From Pseudomonas crudilactis (lineage in GTDB: Bacteria > Pseudomonadota > Gammaproteobacteria > Pseudomonadales > Pseudomonadaceae), in assembly GCF_013433315.1 (NCBI RefSeq), contig NZ_WXVV01000032.1, positions 1-64,000 on the forward strand: a DNA stretch of 64,000 nt, written 5' to 3'. Positions 36,250 to 45,767 of this stretch are shown one piece after another. Position numbers and translations under genes: made by a program. The notes below the pieces were generated by a model. It did no database searches. It was not told where the DNA came from and saw only the letters and a program-made list of their open reading frames with translations. The stretch's first letter is position 1; each line of letters begins with the position of its first letter.

Positions 36250-37509
36250 ATGGCAAACGTGCAAAGCGGCAAAATGATCGTCGGTCTCGATATCGGCACC
36301 TCCAAGGTGGTGGCGCTGGTCGGCGAGGTCTCCGACGACGGCTCGCTGGAAATCGTCGGGATCGGTACCCATCCGTCCCGTGGCCTGAAGAAGGGCGTGG
36401 TGGTCAACATCGAGTCCACCGTGCAATCGATCCAGCGCGCGATCGAAGAAGCCCAACTGATGGCGGGCTGCCGCATTCACTCGGCGTTCGTCGGCGTGGC
36501 GGGCAATCACATCCGCAGCCTGAACTCCCACGGCATCGTCGCGATCCGCGATCGTGAAGTCAGCTCGGCTGACCTTGAGCGCGTCCTCGACGCTGCTCAG
36601 GCTGTGGCGATTCCGGCAGACCAACGCGTGCTGCACACCCTGCCGCAGGATTACGTGATCGATAACCAGGAAGGCGTTCGCGAACCACTGGGCATGTCCG
36701 GCGTACGTCTGGAAGCCAAGGTTCACGTGGTCACCTGCGCCGTCAACGCCGCACAGAACATCGAAAAATGCGTGCGTCGCTGCGGTCTGGAAATCGACGA
36801 CATCATTCTTGAGCAACTGGCTTCGGCCTACTCGGTACTGACCGATGACGAGAAAGAGTTGGGCGTGTGCCTGGTCGATATCGGCGGCGGCACCACCGAC
36901 ATCGCGATCTTCACCGAAGGCGCGATCCGTCACACCGCAGTGATCCCGATTGCCGGTGACCAGGTGACCAACGACATCGCCATGGCGTTGCGCACTCCGA
37001 CCCAGTACGCCGAAGAAATCAAGATCCGCTACGCCTGCGCTCTGGCCAAGCTGGCCGGTGCCGGTGAAACCATCAAGGTGCCAAGCGTTGGCGACCGTCC
37101 ACCGCGCGAGTTGTCGCGTCAGGCGCTGGCCGAAGTGGTCGAGCCGCGTTACGACGAACTGTTCACGCTGATCCAGGCCGAGCTGCGTCGCAGCGGCTAC
37201 GAAGACCTGATCCCGGCCGGCATCGTGCTGACCGGCGGTACGTCGAAGATGGAAGGCGCCACTGAACTGGCCGAGGAAATCTTCCACATGCCGGTCCGCC
37301 TCGGTGTGCCGCATGGCGTGAAAGGCCTGGATGACGTGGTGCGCAACCCGATTTATTCCACTGGCGTTGGCTTGTTGATGTACGGCCTGCAAAAGCAGTC
37401 CGACGGGGTTTCGTTCTCCGGCATCGGCAGCCGCGACAGCTACAGCAACGAAGAGCCACAGGCGCCGTTGCTGGACCGATTGAAGAAGTGGGTTCAAGGC
37501 AACTTCTAA
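36250..37509 (+). CDS. ftsA: Cell division protein FtsA
   Basis: This 419-residue actin-like ATPase has phosphate-1 motif IVGLDIGTSKVVALVGE, phosphate-2 VDIGGGTTDIAIFTEG, and adenosine-site VLTGGTSKMEGATELAE. The C-terminal DRLKKWVQGNF is the amphipathic membrane-targeting helix. It tethers FtsZ filaments to the membrane. AAGAAGAGGCAGG lies before the ATG, and ftsZ follows after 68 bp. Confidence 0.97.
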   Translation: MANVQSGKMIVGLDIGTSKVVALVGEVSDDGSLEIVGIGTHPSRGLKKGVVVNIESTVQSIQRAIEEAQLMAGCRIHSAFVGVAGNHIRSLNSHGIVAIRDREVSSADLERVLDAAQAVAIPADQRVLHTLPQDYVIDNQEGVREPLGMSGVRLEAKVHVVTCAVNAAQNIEKCVRRCGLEIDDIILEQLASAYSVLTDDEKELGVCLVDIGGGTTDIAIFTEGAIRHTAVIPIAGDQVTNDIAMALRTPTQYAEEIKIRYACALAKLAGAGETIKVPSVGDRPPRELSRQALAEVVEPRYDELFTLIQAELRRSGYEDLIPAGIVLTGGTSKMEGATELAEEIFHMPVRLGVPHGVKGLDDVVRNPIYSTGVGLLMYGLQKQSDGVSFSGIGSRDSYSNEEPQAPLLDRLKKWVQGNF

Positions 37510-37577
37510 AGCTTTACCGCAACACCGCAACAAAAAAGCAGTAGGCGAAAAAACTAGAGAATGTAAGGAGAGGGAAA

Positions 37578-38774
37578 ATGTTCGAACTCGTAGACAACAT
37601 CCCCGCAAGCCCGGTAATCAAAGTTATCGGTGTTGGCGGTGGCGGCGGCAACGCTGTCAATCACATGGTCAAGAGCAACATCGAAGGCGTTGAATTCATC
37701 TGCGCCAACACTGATGCTCAAGCGCTGAAAAACATCGGCGCGCGCACCATTCTGCAACTGGGCACCGGCGTGACCAAAGGTCTGGGCGCTGGCGCCAACC
37801 CTGAAGTAGGTCGTCAGGCCGCTCTCGAAGACCGTGAGCGCATTGCCGAAGTCCTGCAGGGCACCAACATGGTGTTCATCACCACTGGCATGGGCGGCGG
37901 TACCGGTACCGGTGCTGCGCCGATCATCGCCGAAGTGGCCAAGGAAATGGGCATTCTGACCGTTGCGGTCGTAACGCGTCCGTTCCCGTTCGAAGGCCGC
38001 AAGCGTATGCAGATCGCCGATGAAGGCATCCGCATGCTCTCGGAAAGCGTCGACTCGTTGATCACCATTCCCAACGAGAAGCTGCTGACCATCCTCGGTA
38101 AAGACGCCAGCCTGCTGTCGGCTTTCGCCAAGGCCGACGATGTACTGGCCGGTGCCGTTCGCGGTATCTCCGACATCATCAAGCGTCCGGGCATGATCAA
38201 CGTCGACTTCGCCGACGTGCGTACCGTGATGAGCGAAATGGGCATGGCGATGATGGGCACTGGCTGCGCCAGCGGTCCGAACCGTGCACGTGAAGCCACT
38301 GAGGCGGCGATCCGCAACCCGCTGCTGGAAGACGTGAACCTGCAAGGCGCACGCGGCATCCTGGTGAACATCACCGCCGGTCCTGACCTGTCTCTGGGTG
38401 AGTACTCCGACGTGGGTAGCATCATCGAAGCCTTCGCTTCCGAGCACGCCATGGTCAAGGTCGGTACCGTTATCGATCCGGACATGCGCGACGAGCTGCA
38501 CGTAACTGTAGTTGCCACGGGTCTGGGCGCGAAAATCGAGAAGCCTGTCAAGGTCATCGACAACACCGTTCACACCTCCATGGCTTCCGCCCAGGTGCAA
38601 CAACCGGCTCCGGCCCGTCAGGAAGCGCCAGCGGTGAACTACCGTGATCTGGACCGTCCGACCGTCATGCGCAACCAGGCTCAGGCCGGTGCTGCGGCTG
38701 CCGCGAAGATGAATCCGCAAGATGATCTGGACTACCTGGACATCCCGGCTTTCCTGCGTCGTCAGGCCGATTGA
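37578..38774 (+). CDS. ftsZ: Cell division protein FtsZ
   Basis: The 398-residue tubulin-like GTPase has the GTP-binding signature MGGGTGTGAAP (from residue 105) and T7-loop residues in NVDFADVRTVM. The conserved C-terminal peptide LDYLDIPAFLRRQ binds FtsA, ZipA and others. It polymerises into the Z-ring. AAGGAGAGGGAAA is a strong ribosome site; the 68-bp upstream gap could hold an extra promoter, which I cannot confirm. Confidence 0.98.
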   Translation: MFELVDNIPASPVIKVIGVGGGGGNAVNHMVKSNIEGVEFICANTDAQALKNIGARTILQLGTGVTKGLGAGANPEVGRQAALEDRERIAEVLQGTNMVFITTGMGGGTGTGAAPIIAEVAKEMGILTVAVVTRPFPFEGRKRMQIADEGIRMLSESVDSLITIPNEKLLTILGKDASLLSAFAKADDVLAGAVRGISDIIKRPGMINVDFADVRTVMSEMGMAMMGTGCASGPNRAREATEAAIRNPLLEDVNLQGARGILVNITAGPDLSLGEYSDVGSIIEAFASEHAMVKVGTVIDPDMRDELHVTVVATGLGAKIEKPVKVIDNTVHTSMASAQVQQPAPARQEAPAVNYRDLDRPTVMRNQAQAGAAAAAKMNPQDDLDYLDIPAFLRRQAD

Positions 38775-38886
38775 TGGAATGTATCAGGGCTATGAAGGTG
38801 ATTGGTGTTCAGCAAAGGCATGGTCTGCTATCATCGCCAGCCTTTGTTGATACCAGTTCGCAATTTGCGCTGAAGCGGCCCAAGCC

Positions 38887-39798
38887 ATGATTAAACAACG
38901 CACACTGAAAAATATTATCCGTGCCACAGGTGTAGGCCTGCACTCCGGTGAGAAGGTCTATCTGACCCTCAAGCCTGCGCCTGTCGACACTGGCATTGTG
39001 TTTTGTCGCGCTGACCTCGACCCTGTGGTGCAGATTCCTGCCCGCGCGGAAAACGTCGGTGAAACCACTATGTCGACAACGCTGATCAACGGCGACGTCA
39101 AAGTGGACACGGTAGAGCACTTGCTCTCGGCCATGGCTGGCCTGGGCATCGATAACGCCTACGTCGAGCTCTCCGCGTCCGAAGTCCCGATCATGGATGG
39201 CAGCGCTGGACCCTTCGTATTCCTGATTCAATCGGCAGGCCTGGAAGAACAGGACGCCGCCAAGAAATTCATCCGCATCCTGCGTGAAGTGACAGTGGAA
39301 GACGGCGACAAGCGCGCCACTTTCGTCCCTTTCGAAGGGTTCAAGGTGAGCTTCGAGATCGATTTCGATCACCCGGTATTCCGGGACCGCACCCAAAGTG
39401 CAAGCGTGGATTTTTCCAGCACTTCGTTCGTAAAAGAAGTCAGCCGCGCCCGTACCTTTGGTTTCATGAGTGATATCGAGTACCTGCGCAAGCACAACCT
39501 CGCACTCGGCGGCAGCGTTGAAAACGCAATCGTGGTCGATGCTGATGGCGTGTTGAACGAAGATGGTCTTCGCTATGAAGACGAATTCGTGAAGCACAAG
39601 ATCCTCGATGCGATTGGCGACCTGTACCTGCTGGGTAACAGCCTGATTGGTGAGTTCAAAGGCTTCAAGTCCGGTCATGCACTGAACAACCAGCTGCTGC
39701 GCAAGTTGATTGAGCAGACAGACGCTTGGGAAGTGGTGACGTTCGAAGACGCCAGTACTGCACCGATCTCTTACATGCGCCCGGTTGCGGCAGTGTAA
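38887..39798 (+). CDS. lpxC: UDP-3-O-acyl-N-acetylglucosamine deacetylase LpxC
   Basis: This 303-residue zinc deacetylase catalyses the committed step of lipid A synthesis. The zinc ligands are in VEHLLSAMAG and in KHKILDAIGDLYLLG (His and Asp), and the catalytic-region SGHALNNQLLRKL and IMDGSAGPFV are intact. It is the last gene of the dcw run; a terminator follows. The 112-bp gap after ftsZ may carry its own promoter. Confidence 0.97.
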   Translation: MIKQRTLKNIIRATGVGLHSGEKVYLTLKPAPVDTGIVFCRADLDPVVQIPARAENVGETTMSTTLINGDVKVDTVEHLLSAMAGLGIDNAYVELSASEVPIMDGSAGPFVFLIQSAGLEEQDAAKKFIRILREVTVEDGDKRATFVPFEGFKVSFEIDFDHPVFRDRTQSASVDFSSTSFVKEVSRARTFGFMSDIEYLRKHNLALGGSVENAIVVDADGVLNEDGLRYEDEFVKHKILDAIGDLYLLGNSLIGEFKGFKSGHALNNQLLRKLIEQTDAWEVVTFEDASTAPISYMRPVAAV

Positions 39799-39822
39799 GT
39801 AAAAAACCTCTCTAGTTTTTTG

Positions 39823-39849
39823 AAGGCCATCCTCGGATGGCCTTTTTTT
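39823..39849 (+). terminator. Terminator after lpxC
   Basis: The stem aaggccatcc / ggatggcctt with a TC loop is followed by a long T-run. Confidence 0.9.
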
Positions 39850-39875
39850 ATGCCTGCAGTTTTTGTGTTGCCTGG

Positions 39876-39957
39876 GCCGGCCTCATCGCGAGCAGGCTCA
39901 CTCCTACAGGGGCACGCATTTCAAATGTAGGAGTGAACCTGCTCGCGATAGGGCCGG
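39876..39957. repeat. Paired REP palindromes (GAGTGA variant)
   Basis: The units catcgcgagcaggctcactc and gagtgaacctgctcgcgat are inverted, with outer ccggcc/ggccgg extending the pairing. They lie between convergent lpxC and the diguanylate cyclase gene. Confidence 0.85.
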
Positions 39958-39976
39958 TGAGGCCCCAGCAAACCTA

Positions 39977-41485
39977 TCAGGCAGCCACCACCACCCGATT
40001 GCGCCCACCTTCCTTGGCCTGATACAACGCCTTGTCCGCCGCAAACAGCAACTGCTCCAGGGTCATCTCACTCGCCGCCGTCCACGTCGCGATGCCAATA
40101 CTCGCGGTCATCGGCCGCTCGGCTCCGTCGACCAATGGCAACTGCTCCACCGCCTGACGAATATGCTCGGCAAGCTGCTGTGCGCCGTGACCGTCGGTCT
40201 CGGCGAGAATCACCGAAAACTCCTCACCCCCATAACGCGCCACCAGATCCGCCGGTCGCCGCACACTTTCAGTAATGACCCTGGCCAGCGTCTTCAACGC
40301 CTGATCCCCGGCCTGATGCCCATGGCGGTCATTGAAGGCCTTGAAGTGATCGGCATCGATCATCATCACCGACATCGGTTTACCCGAGCGCTGAGCGCGG
40401 AACCACTCGTGACGCAATGCCTGATCAAGCATCCGACGATTGGCCACCCCCGTCAGCGCGTCGGTGGCGGCCAATTGCGCCAGTTCGTGCTCGGCACGCT
40501 GACGTCGGCGCAACTCGCGGGCCAGCAACCAGGTCAGCCATAACAAACCCACGCACAGCACGCCGGTGGCCCCACTGATCAACAGCGCGGTGCGGCGCCA
40601 GGTGCCGAACACCTCGTCGCTGGACAGCGCGACCATCACGATCAACGGCAGATTGCCGACCCGCGAATAGGTATACAGGCGTTGTTGATGGTCGATGCTC
40701 GAAACGCTGTTGAAACTGCCATTGCCACTCTTGTCGCGCAGAATTCGTATGACGTTGGGCCGGTTGCCGAAGCTTTTGCCGATGGAATCACTTTGCAGAT
40801 AAGGCTTCTGCGCCAGCAGGACGCCGTCGTTGTCGATGATGTTCAACGTGCTGTCTTTACCGATGTCGAGGCTGTTGAACAACTGGTCGAAGTAGTCGAG
40901 CTTCATCGACGCCACGGCCACGCCTGCAAACTCACCGGTCTGCGAGGAAATCCTTCGGCTGAAACTGATCCGCCATTGATTGGCTTCGTCGCAGTCGCAG
41001 CGGGTCTTGAACGGCCGGCTGATAAACATACCGACATCGCGGTTGAACGCGTGGGCAAGGAAGTAATCGCGGTCGGCAAAGTTGCCCGGTTTCGGCTCGA
41101 TTCGCGAAGAGTCGGCGACCACATCGCCGTGTTTGTCGAGCAACAGGATGTCACCCTTGAAGCGCGCCGTGGTGGATCGGTCGAACAGGGCCAGATGACG
41201 AATCTGCGGTGAGACAGTTTGCAGATCATCGCGTTGGGCGGCAGCGATCAGGCCTTGCAAGGTCAGGTCGTACAGCTCGACCGTGCGCAGCACATCAGCG
41301 TCGATCAGTTGCGCGATAGTGGTGGCGCTGCGGGTGGCCGATTCCTGAGCGTTGGCGTGCTCGCGGATCAGCAGGAACGTGACGATGCACAGAATCGCGA
41401 TCACGGTCAGCAAGCTGCCGCAGATCAGCAGCAGTTCGGGGCGTCCGGTCTTGCCCGCAACGGGTGGGGTACGGCTCGCGATCAT
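39977..41485 (-). CDS. Membrane diguanylate cyclase with periplasmic Cache-like sensor
   Basis: The protein has 502 residues from the ATG at 41485 (MIASRTPPV). An N-terminal membrane helix (about residues 17-38) and a second at about 285-308 enclose a periplasmic Cache-type domain with DRDYFLAHAFNRDVGMFISRPF. The C-terminal GGDEF domain has the active-site GGEEF and a product-inhibition I-site RxxD (RPAD) five residues before it. It should make cyclic-di-GMP in response to an external signal. A start at 41563 would add a non-family stretch. It is convergent with lpxC. Confidence 0.9.
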   Translation of the reverse strand: MIASRTPPVAGKTGRPELLLICGSLLTVIAILCIVTFLLIREHANAQESATRSATTIAQLIDADVLRTVELYDLTLQGLIAAAQRDDLQTVSPQIRHLALFDRSTTARFKGDILLLDKHGDVVADSSRIEPKPGNFADRDYFLAHAFNRDVGMFISRPFKTRCDCDEANQWRISFSRRISSQTGEFAGVAVASMKLDYFDQLFNSLDIGKDSTLNIIDNDGVLLAQKPYLQSDSIGKSFGNRPNVIRILRDKSGNGSFNSVSSIDHQQRLYTYSRVGNLPLIVMVALSSDEVFGTWRRTALLISGATGVLCVGLLWLTWLLARELRRRQRAEHELAQLAATDALTGVANRRMLDQALRHEWFRAQRSGKPMSVMMIDADHFKAFNDRHGHQAGDQALKTLARVITESVRRPADLVARYGGEEFSVILAETDGHGAQQLAEHIRQAVEQLPLVDGAERPMTASIGIATWTAASEMTLEQLLFAADKALYQAKEGGRNRVVVAA

Positions 41486-41563
41486 GATTGGGCTGTCGGT
41501 TGGGGGGAGTCTTATAAGCGTAGTAGGCCAAACACCACAGCCGAAGCCAGAAACCATTCCCAA

Positions 41564-41653
41564 TGTGGGAGCGAGCCTGCTCGCGAAAGCGGCGTGTCAT
41601 TCAACATAGATGTCGATTGATAGACCGCCTTCGCGAGCAGGCTCGCTCCCACA
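41564..41653. repeat. Paired REP palindromes
   Basis: The inverted units gtgggagcgagcctgctcgc and gcgagcaggctcgctcccac are separated by about 38 bp, upstream of the diguanylate cyclase gene. Confidence 0.85.
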
Positions 41654-41695
41654 GGGTGCATCACTGAATTCAAGACGGTGTCATGGGCGCCGATC

Positions 41696-43018
41696 TTAGA
41701 AGACGTTGATCGGGTAGTCGATGATGACGCGGTATTCATCTGTGTCTGAATCAATCGCGCCGTAACCATTGCCACCGCGGTTGGTCGCCCATTGCAAGTG
41801 CACCGCCAGATCCTTGGCCTGACCGCTTTGCACAACGTACTGCAAATCGAGATCGCGCTCCCAATGCCTGGCGTTGCTGCCGTCGGCGCTGTACCAGTTG
41901 GAATAGCCTTTGCTGTTCGGATCCACCTTGGTCAGGTCCACCGTACCGCGCGAATAGGAGACTGCCGAGGTCAGCCCTGGTACGCCGACACCGGCGAAGT
42001 CGTAGGCGTATTTGAGCTTCCACGAGCGCTCGTTCGGGCCGTTGAAGTCGGAATACTGCTGGGAGTTGTCGAGGTAAACGCTGTCGCCCTGGCTGATGTA
42101 GTCGAACGGCGTGTTGCCATTGACCCGCTGATACGCGGCGGTGACGCTGTGATTACCGACGCCAACGGTGAAATGCAGGCTGTAGGTGTTGTTGTCGATG
42201 TTGCCCAGCAACGCATCACCGGTGTCTTGCGTGTGATAGAAGTGCAGGCCCGGGTTGAGGCTGACCAGATCGCTCAACTGCCAGGTGTAGTCGAGATCGT
42301 AGTAGTACTGGTTCCAGATGTCTTTGAGCTCAGAGGCGTACAGGCTGCTGGTCAAGCCTTCGACACCGCTCCAGGCCACACCGGCCCAGTTCAGGTGCTG
42401 ACTTTCATCGCCATCGGCCAATGTCCCGTAGGAAGTGCCAATGCGCGTGTGACCACTCTGGTTGTAAGGCTTGGTGAAACTCGCCTGGCCGCCTTCGATC
42501 AACCAGCCATCGAAGCTGTGGTTGGTCAGGCTCACACCACGGAAAGTCTGCGGCAGCATGCGTGTTTCACCGCCAGCAATGACCGGGTTGGTGAGGAACA
42601 GGTCGCCGGCCTTCAATTCGGTATCGAACGCACGCATTTTCAACGTGCCCCCGGCGGTGGAGAACGCTCCCGGTGCTTTGCCGCCATTCTCTCGGACCGG
42701 CAGGATGCTCGAACCGTCGGTGCCGCCACCGCCATCCAGCTTCAGCCCGAGCATGGCGTGGGCATCAATGCCGAAACCGACCGTGCCTTCGCTGTAACCC
42801 GACTTGAAAATCCCAAGAAAGCCTTGGCCCCACTCGATGTTGTCGTCCGCTTTCTGCAAGCGGTTGCGATTCATGTAGTAGTTGCGGGCGTTGATGTTGA
42901 GGCTCGAACCCTCGACGAAGCCCTCTTTAGCGGGTTCTTCAGCGTGAGCGGCAGGGGCAATCGTTGCGGCAATTGCAATGAACAGCGGAGTGAAACGGAC
43001 TGGGTAACGCACGTGCAA
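41696..43018 (-). CDS. OprD-family outer-membrane porin
   Basis: This protein of about 440 residues has a signal peptide (ending AAHAEE) and a beta-barrel with the OprD family runs FVEGSSLNINARNYYMNRN, WGQGFLGIFKSGYSEGTVGFG, LPQTFRGVSLTN and a C-terminal Phe (DYPINVF), as expected for BAM-dependent insertion. Family members take up amino acids, peptides or aromatic acids; the substrate is unknown. The start is uncertain: AAGGAG at 43024-43029 fits TTG 43018 (5 nt spacing) or GTG 43012 (11 nt); TTG 43036 lies before the ribosome site. Confidence 0.88.
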   Translation of the reverse strand: MHVRYPVRFTPLFIAIAATIAPAAHAEEPAKEGFVEGSSLNINARNYYMNRNRLQKADDNIEWGQGFLGIFKSGYSEGTVGFGIDAHAMLGLKLDGGGGTDGSSILPVRENGGKAPGAFSTAGGTLKMRAFDTELKAGDLFLTNPVIAGGETRMLPQTFRGVSLTNHSFDGWLIEGGQASFTKPYNQSGHTRIGTSYGTLADGDESQHLNWAGVAWSGVEGLTSSLYASELKDIWNQYYYDLDYTWQLSDLVSLNPGLHFYHTQDTGDALLGNIDNNTYSLHFTVGVGNHSVTAAYQRVNGNTPFDYISQGDSVYLDNSQQYSDFNGPNERSWKLKYAYDFAGVGVPGLTSAVSYSRGTVDLTKVDPNSKGYSNWYSADGSNARHWERDLDLQYVVQSGQAKDLAVHLQWATNRGGNGYGAIDSDTDEYRVIIDYPINVF

Positions 43019-43112
43019 TGGAGCTCCTTGGGTCAACTGGCACCTCTATATTTTGAGGCGCTCAATGTTTCTTGTTGTTACAGACGAACCAAACGGCTTT
43101 CAGACCACAACG

Positions 43113-43141
43113 AAAAAAGGCCGCTGAAAGGCAGCGGCCTG
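43113..43141 (-). terminator. Terminator of the small secreted-protein gene
   Basis: Reading the reverse strand, the stem aggccgct / agcggcct is followed by a run of six T. Confidence 0.75.
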
Positions 43142-43206
43142 GAATGACGACAGTTGAACGGGAAGAGCCAAACAACCGCGTCGAGGGAAAGGGGGCTGTG
43201 TGTGAC

Positions 43207-43428
43207 TCAGCTGTCTTTTTCCAGCGATTGAGCCTGGGAAGTTGCAGCCTGAGGGGCCTGCGTCGCGTCTTTGGCCTTGGCCATCATTTCTGCCTGATGC
43301 TGGTCATACGCTTGAGCGCGCGCGGTGTTCTGCGCCACGAACGCGTGGGATTCTTCAGCCATCGCCATCGGCGACAGGATCAATGAGGACAAAACAAAAG
43401 CGCTGGCAATACCCATACTGTTGGACAT
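43207..43428 (-). CDS. Small secreted protein of unknown function
   Basis: The protein has 73 residues. The first 24 form a signal peptide (ending SPMAMA, cut before EESHAF). The mature part is Ala/Gln-rich and helical-looking (QNTARAQAYDQHQAEMMAKAKDATQAPQAATSQAQ), with no cysteines. Minus-strand ribosome site AAGATGTCC is weak, and a terminator follows the stop. I do not recognise the family. It is likely periplasmic and is encoded just upstream of the OprD-type porin gene on the same strand. Confidence 0.6.
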   Translation of the reverse strand: MSNSMGIASAFVLSSLILSPMAMAEESHAFVAQNTARAQAYDQHQAEMMAKAKDATQAPQAATSQAQSLEKDS

Positions 43429-43543
43429 CTTGAAAACCTTCTCGCTTGGCGAGTGCTGTTTGGTGCGGGCAAAGATAAGGTTGCCGGGCGTTGGGAAACA
43501 GCGTGATTTTCATAAATGACTGTTACAGCAGGAGCAAAAATCA

Positions 43544-43722
43544 CCCCCTCACCCCAACCCTCTCCCGGAGGTAGAGGGAGCTGACCGAGGTGTCTGGCGT
43601 TGTACATCGACCTGAAAGATCGAGTCGATTATTGATTCGGTGAATCAAGATCAGGTCGGTGCACATTTGCAGCATCCCCCAATCAGTCCCCTCTCCCTCC
43701 GGGAGAGGGTTAGGGTGAGGGG
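43544..43722. repeat. Palindrome-ended repeat element, copy 1
   Basis: The element starts ccctcaccccaaccctctcc and ends ggagagggttagggtgaggg, which are near-perfect inverted termini. The interior contains gttgtacatcgacctga and is closely similar to that of the element at 57671-57847. It ends 4 bp from the stop of the sensor kinase gene. Confidence 0.8.
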
Positions 43723-43726
43723 CTTT

Positions 43727-45091
43727 TCAAACCGGCAAATAAATCCCGAAAGTATTCATCCCCCGATCACTGCGCACAAACACATCCCCACCATGCATCA
43801 GCGCAATCGCCTTGACGATCGCCAGCCCCAACCCATGGTTATTGCCACTGTTACTGCGCGACGCATCGACCCGATAAAAGCGCTCGAACAAGCGTGGCAA
43901 ATGCTCACTGGCAATCGGCGAACCGGGGTTGGCCACGCCGATACTCACCTGATGCTCCTCGACCTCGATGCATACCTCGATCACCTGTCCCGGCCCGGTG
44001 TGCTGCACCGCATTGCTCAGCAAATTAATCAACGCCCGACGCAAATGCGCGACCTCGATCTGCACCAGCGCATCACCGGTGACCTGCACCTGAACCTGCG
44101 CGTCCTCGAGAATGAAATCCAGATACTCCAGCGTCGTTGCCACCTCATCAGCCAGCGAAGTGGAGGTGAGTTTGGTCGCCTTGTTGCCCTGATCGGCACT
44201 GGCAAGAAACAGCATATCGTTGATGATCGAGCGCAACCGTTCCAGCTCTTCAAGATTCGATTGCAGCACTTCGAAATAGTGTTCGGCAGAGCGCCCACGG
44301 GTCAGTGCCACCTGCGTCTGGCCGATCAGATTGGTCAGCGGCGAACGCAGTTCATGGGCGACGTCGGCGTTGAACGACTCCAGTCGCGAGTAGGCCTGTT
44401 CGACCCGTTCCAGCGTCGAGTTGAACGAGTCGACAAACTGCGCAAGCTCCGGTGGCAGCGGCGACAAACGCAAGCGCCCGGCCCTTAATGGGGGCGCCAA
44501 GCGCTGAGCCTCGTGGGACAGTTTGATCAACGGCTTGAGACCAATCCGCGCGACCCAATAACCCAGCGCCGAAGCCATCAGCACGCCGACAATCGCCAGC
44601 CCGATCAGCGCGATCAACAGGTTGTGTTGAGTCTCGTGGAAGGTCTCGGTATCGATGCCGATCATGAAGCGCAGCGGCGGGCGCTGATCCTTGGCCGGCA
44701 ACTCGGTCAGCAGCACCTTCAGCGGATACGGCTGGCCGGGCAACTGCAAGTCATGCATGCCCACTGGCCTTTGGGCGAAAGCGCGGATCGCGGCATCCGG
44801 CTGGCCGAATTCATAACCCGGATCATTACTTACCACCCAGAAACGAATGCGTTTGTCTTCTTCGCCGAGCAGCTTCAACTTGGCGTTGATCTTCAGCCAA
44901 TGCTCCGGCGTGCCGAAGCGATTGAGCGCTGATTCAAGCACGCTGTAGCGCGCATCCAGCTCGGCTTCCGGGAGCAATCCCAGGCCTTTGTCGACCTGCT
45001 GATACAGCGCGCCGCCGATCAACAGAAACACCACTAACGCCACCAGCGTGAACATCCCGCTCAAGCGCAGCGCGATCGAGTTACTGGACAC
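43727..45091 (-). CDS. Heavy-metal-type sensor histidine kinase
   Basis: The protein has 454 residues from GTG at 45091 (a GTG at 45094 is adjacent), overlapping the response regulator end. It has two membrane helices (about residues 10-32 and 160-182), a periplasmic sensor between them, a HAMP linker, the phosphoacceptor motif FNADVAHELRSPLTNLIGQT, and an ATPase domain with N-box LINLLSNAVQHT and GLGLAIVKAIA. It resembles the CusS/IrlS/CopS class. It pairs with the regulator upstream. Confidence 0.88.
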   Translation of the reverse strand: MSSNSIALRLSGMFTLVALVVFLLIGGALYQQVDKGLGLLPEAELDARYSVLESALNRFGTPEHWLKINAKLKLLGEEDKRIRFWVVSNDPGYEFGQPDAAIRAFAQRPVGMHDLQLPGQPYPLKVLLTELPAKDQRPPLRFMIGIDTETFHETQHNLLIALIGLAIVGVLMASALGYWVARIGLKPLIKLSHEAQRLAPPLRAGRLRLSPLPPELAQFVDSFNSTLERVEQAYSRLESFNADVAHELRSPLTNLIGQTQVALTRGRSAEHYFEVLQSNLEELERLRSIINDMLFLASADQGNKATKLTSTSLADEVATTLEYLDFILEDAQVQVQVTGDALVQIEVAHLRRALINLLSNAVQHTGPGQVIEVCIEVEEHQVSIGVANPGSPIASEHLPRLFERFYRVDASRSNSGNNHGLGLAIVKAIALMHGGDVFVRSDRGMNTFGIYLPV

Positions 45092-45758
45092 CACGGCTCT
45101 CCAGCACATAACCCATGCCGCGAATGGTGTGCAGCAGTTTCTCGTCGAACGGCCCGTCGAGCTTGGCGCGCAGGCGTTTGATCGCCACTTCGACAACGTT
45201 GGCATCGCTGTCGAAATTGATGTCCCAGACCATCTCGGCAATGGCAGTTTTCGAGAGGATTTCACCTTGGCGGCGGGCGAGAACACTGAGCAGAGAAAAT
45301 TCCTTGGCCGTCAGATCCAGTCGGGTGCCGGCGCGGGTGGCCTTGCGGCTGATCAGATCTATCCACAGGTCGGCGATGCTCACTTGCACCGGTTCATGCC
45401 CGCCGCTGCGCCGGGTAAGCGCTTGCAGGCGCGCGACCAGTTCGAGGAAGGAAAACGGTTTGCCGAGGTAATCGTCGGCACCGTCGCGCAGGCCTTTGAT
45501 GCGATCTTCGACACGCTCGCGGGCAGTGAGCATGATCACCGGGGTCTGCTTGCGCGCACGCAACGCGCGCAGCACGCCGAAGCCATCGAGGCCCGGCAAC
45601 ATGACGTCGAGGACGATCACCGCGTAGTCGCTTTCCAGCGCCAGATGCAGGCCCTCGACGCCGTCGCGGGCCAGATCCACGGTGTAACCCTGTTCCGTCA
45701 GACCGCGGTGCAGATAGTCCGCGGTTTTTTCCTCGTCTTCGATAATCAGAACGCGCAT
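45081..45758 (-). CDS. OmpR/PhoB-family response regulator (heavy-metal type)
   Basis: The 225-residue protein has a receiver domain (MRVLIIEDEEKTADYL, phosphoacceptor Asp in VIVLDVMLPGLDGFGVLR, KPFSFLELVARL) and a C-terminal winged helix (LDLTAKEFSLLSVLARRQGEILSKTAIAE, VVEVAIKRLRAKLD, LLHTIRGMGYVLE). It matches the CusR/IrlR/CzcR type. It is encoded after the efflux pump and before the kinase and likely controls the efflux operon. Confidence 0.92.
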   Translation of the reverse strand: MRVLIIEDEEKTADYLHRGLTEQGYTVDLARDGVEGLHLALESDYAVIVLDVMLPGLDGFGVLRALRARKQTPVIMLTARERVEDRIKGLRDGADDYLGKPFSFLELVARLQALTRRSGGHEPVQVSIADLWIDLISRKATRAGTRLDLTAKEFSLLSVLARRQGEILSKTAIAEMVWDINFDSDANVVEVAIKRLRAKLDGPFDEKLLHTIRGMGYVLESRGVQ

Positions 45759-45767
45759 GACCCTGCC